This document shows, piece by piece, positions 62,503-64,000 of a DNA stretch of 64,000 bases (positions are counted from its first letter, which is position 1; every line of letters begins with the position of its first letter). The notes under the pieces were generated by a model. The model ran no database searches. It worked only from the letters and a program-made list of their open reading frames with translations, and was not told the origin of the DNA. Made by a program: the position numbers and the translations under genes. The DNA is from Akkermansiaceae bacterium (GTDB taxonomy: Bacteria; Verrucomicrobiota; Verrucomicrobiia; Verrucomicrobiales; Akkermansiaceae): contig CAIKHZ010000304.1 in assembly GCA_903827375.1 (NCBI GenBank), positions 1 to 64,000 of the forward strand, given 5' to 3'.

Positions 62503-64000
62503 TTGAGGAAAGCCAGCGGAAGGAGACGATTTGGAATTTACGGCCGAAGAGTTTGTTGAGGGCGGTGAGGGTGGTGGCGCGATCGGTGGGGGGATTTGTT
62601 GGATCGATGTACTGGGGCAGGCGTTGGACGACGGCTTCGCACCAAGCTTTGGCGAGGACGGTCTTGCCGTCTTGGGAGAGGGCTTCGCCGTAGGTACGGA
62701 TGCGGAACGTATCGGAGCGGGCGGCGATGGACGGGCCGATGACTTGGAGGACATCTGCTTGGGTGAGCCAGCCGGGGATGCCGGTGGAGCGGAAGCCCTG
62801 CTCCGGGACGAGCTTGGAGTCGGTGAGCATATTCCGGTCGGCCCAAAGGCTTGCGGCGCTGCCCGGATTCAAATCCTTGGATTGAGTTCCCCACACCGGG
62901 ACCCCGTCCTCTGTATCGGTGTAGTCGGTGGTGGGGCGGTTGCCCCACATGTCGGCCTTGGGTGTGTTGCCGTCCATCTGGATCTTTAGCTTGTCATCAT
63001 TGACGACAATTTTGCTTAGTGCGGATTTTTTGCCGTCTGGGGAGATGTTCGCACCGCTCAAGTCGATGGCGCTTTGGAGGGCACCGGAGCGGCTCATGGC
63101 TGGGGCAGCGGCGTTGCTAGAGGAAATATCCATGAGGGCGCGGTTCACGAAATGGGAGAGGGAGACGAACGGCCCGCGCAGGCGTACCTGCTTGACGAGT
63201 TCCTCGGCGAGGGCGTCGATTTGCGGATTGGTCAGGCGGCGGAAGCCGGAAAACGAGTCGTCAGCGGTACCGGTTGGTGGATTGGCACTGGGGCTGCGTT
63301 GTTCGAGACTGCGTGGGAAGAGCGCGTCATTGGCGGCGGCGGAGGATGTGTCTGCCGGGTGTTTCAGGAAGCGGTTGCCGGCCAGCAGTGCTTTCCACGC
63401 ATCCTTGCTGGTGGAGTTGATGTTGAAGGCCCCGTTGATCATCAAATAGCTGGCGGCCTCTGCCGGATCGGTGAGACTGCTGGGGTTGGACGGCGGGTTG
63501 ACGATGGCGATGCTCGGATTCAAAGGCACGGACGACGAGCTGGAGGTGTCGCCGATGGTTGAAAAGTAAAAGGTGTCCCACAGGGCGGCGTTGAGCAGAT
63601 AGGAGATATCATAGTAGTTGGCAGTGGTTTTGTCCGACGTCGGGTTGTTGCCGCCAGTGATGACGTAGTTGACGCGTGACTGGATGACGCGTTTGCGTTT
63701 CACAAAGGGGGTGGCGTAGGAATTGCCGACGGCATTGCCGGGCTGCTGGCTGATGGAGACGTTGCTGTCGTCAGCTGTTAGGTCTAGGTGTTGGAGTTGG
63801 GCGAGGGAGACGAAGGTTTTGGGGATGGTGAAGAGGACGGCTTTTTTGGTATTGCCGACCGATGCGCGGCCCCATGCTAGAGGGGTGACGGCGAGGTTGC
63901 GAGTGAAGTCCGTGCCGGTGTCGCCACCTGGAGCGACGAACGGCAGGCCGGCCAAACTATCGCTGCTTTGCATGAAATAGGGTGGCGGATCGTAGCTGGT
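62492..64000 (-). CDS. Verru_Chthon cassette protein A, C-terminal part (runs off window)
   Basis: 503 codons are open to the window edge; the track start at 63973 is internal. The end pattern fits the large Verru_Chthon cassette A proteins: RLTNPQIDALAEELVKQVRLRGPFVSLSHFVNR, WLTQADVLQVIGPSIAARSDTFRIRTYGE, and AWCEAVVQRLPQYIDPTNPP, then FQIVSFRWLSSNEI. Full-length members are above 1000 residues with a prepilin-like N-terminus and lie in clusters with small pseudopilin-like proteins B, C and D. Those would be upstream, outside this window. The cassette is thought to be an envelope or secretion-related system; function unproven. Confidence 0.7.
   Translation of the reverse strand, partial: TSYDPPPYFMQSSDSLAGLPFVAPGGDTGTDFTRNLAVTPLAWGRASVGNTKKAVLFTIPKTFVSLAQLQHLDLTADDSNVSISQQPGNAVGNSYATPFVKRKRVIQSRVNYVITGGNNPTSDKTTANYYDISYLLNAALWDTFYFSTIGDTSSSSSVPLNPSIAIVNPPSNPSSLTDPAEAASYLMINGAFNINSTSKDAWKALLAGNRFLKHPADTSSAAANDALFPRSLEQRSPSANPPTGTADDSFSGFRRLTNPQIDALAEELVKQVRLRGPFVSLSHFVNRALMDISSSNAAAPAMSRSGALQSAIDLSGANISPDGKKSALSKIVVNDDKLKIQMDGNTPKADMWGNRPTTDYTDTEDGVPVWGTQSKDLNPGSAASLWADRNMLTDSKLVPEQGFRSTGIPGWLTQADVLQVIGPSIAARSDTFRIRTYGEALSQDGKTVLAKAWCEAVVQRLPQYIDPTNPPTDRATTLTALNKLFGRKFQIVSFRWLSSNEI

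Overview
The window looks like a chromosomal segment of a Verrucomicrobiota bacterium with a Gram-negative envelope and roughly 60% G+C (judged by eye). Lineage markers are a Minf_1886-type protein (a family restricted to Verrucomicrobia and Planctomycetes), the C-terminal part of a Verru_Chthon cassette protein A, two PDZ/toroid/HEAT secreted proteins of the DUF6288 type, a PVC-type 'membrane-bound dehydrogenase' protein, and a fused LpxC-FabZ enzyme. Genus cannot be resolved. I saw no rRNA, tRNA, CRISPR array, intact insertion sequence or prophage.

Layout. 1-2.25 kb is a gene graveyard: fragments of an RlaP-like nucleotidyltransferase, HsdM, a Fic-type protein, HsdS and a YgjP-like metallopeptidase lie in the order of a decayed type I restriction locus, with a palindromic repeat at one junction. 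2.4-9.3 kb holds housekeeping and envelope genes: an SGNH hydrolase, fabG, sixA, a secreted protein, a phospholipase D-like nuclease, a class A PBP whose transpeptidase motifs are degenerate, and the Minf_1886 protein. 9.4-14.2 kb has a TPR-secretin, an AsmA-like protein and long-form hpf. 14.5-18.3 kb is a translationally coupled lipoprotein-ResB-CcsA set for system II cytochrome c maturation. 18.4-27.8 kb is a secreted enzyme region: PQQ-type propeller, GH29 fucosidase with PDZ domain, a gutted Gfo/Idh/MocA gene, a GH39-like hydrolase, and an SGNH/PVC-dehydrogenase/cupredoxin fusion.

27.9-30.2 kb (minus) is a TonB-ExbB-ExbD-coiled-coil operon. 30.3-33.6 kb has a galactokinase-family kinase and a UroD-like protein divergent from an AraC regulator, probably a small catabolic unit. 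33.6-37.8 kb (minus) is tdh, a glgP-like phosphorylase and a glcD-like oxidase. 37.9-40.2 kb has a secreted toroid protein and an ISL3-type transposase remnant. 40.3-46.6 kb has thrS (no TGS domain), an Rpn/PDDEXK gene with an 11-unit 12-bp tandem repeat, a HAD phosphatase, infC (apparent AUA start, acidic tail), and lpxC-fabZ.

46.7-53.7 kb is the most distinctive unit: two paralogous secreted PDZ/toroid/HEAT proteins overlapping by 4 bp, followed after 9 bp by a secreted protein with an apparent VHL-like beta domain and two HExxH metallopeptidase domains. I regard this three-gene operon as the best candidate for an undescribed extracytoplasmic system. 54-64 kb holds a nitronate monooxygenase-like protein, hemW, an orphan pduS-pduT pair (microcompartment electron transfer without visible shell genes), a SWIM/SNF2 helicase, an alanine/proline-rich secreted protein and the Verru_Chthon A fragment.

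Several intergenic regions carry short G+C-rich hairpins. All function statements come from motif recognition by eye; no database search was run.
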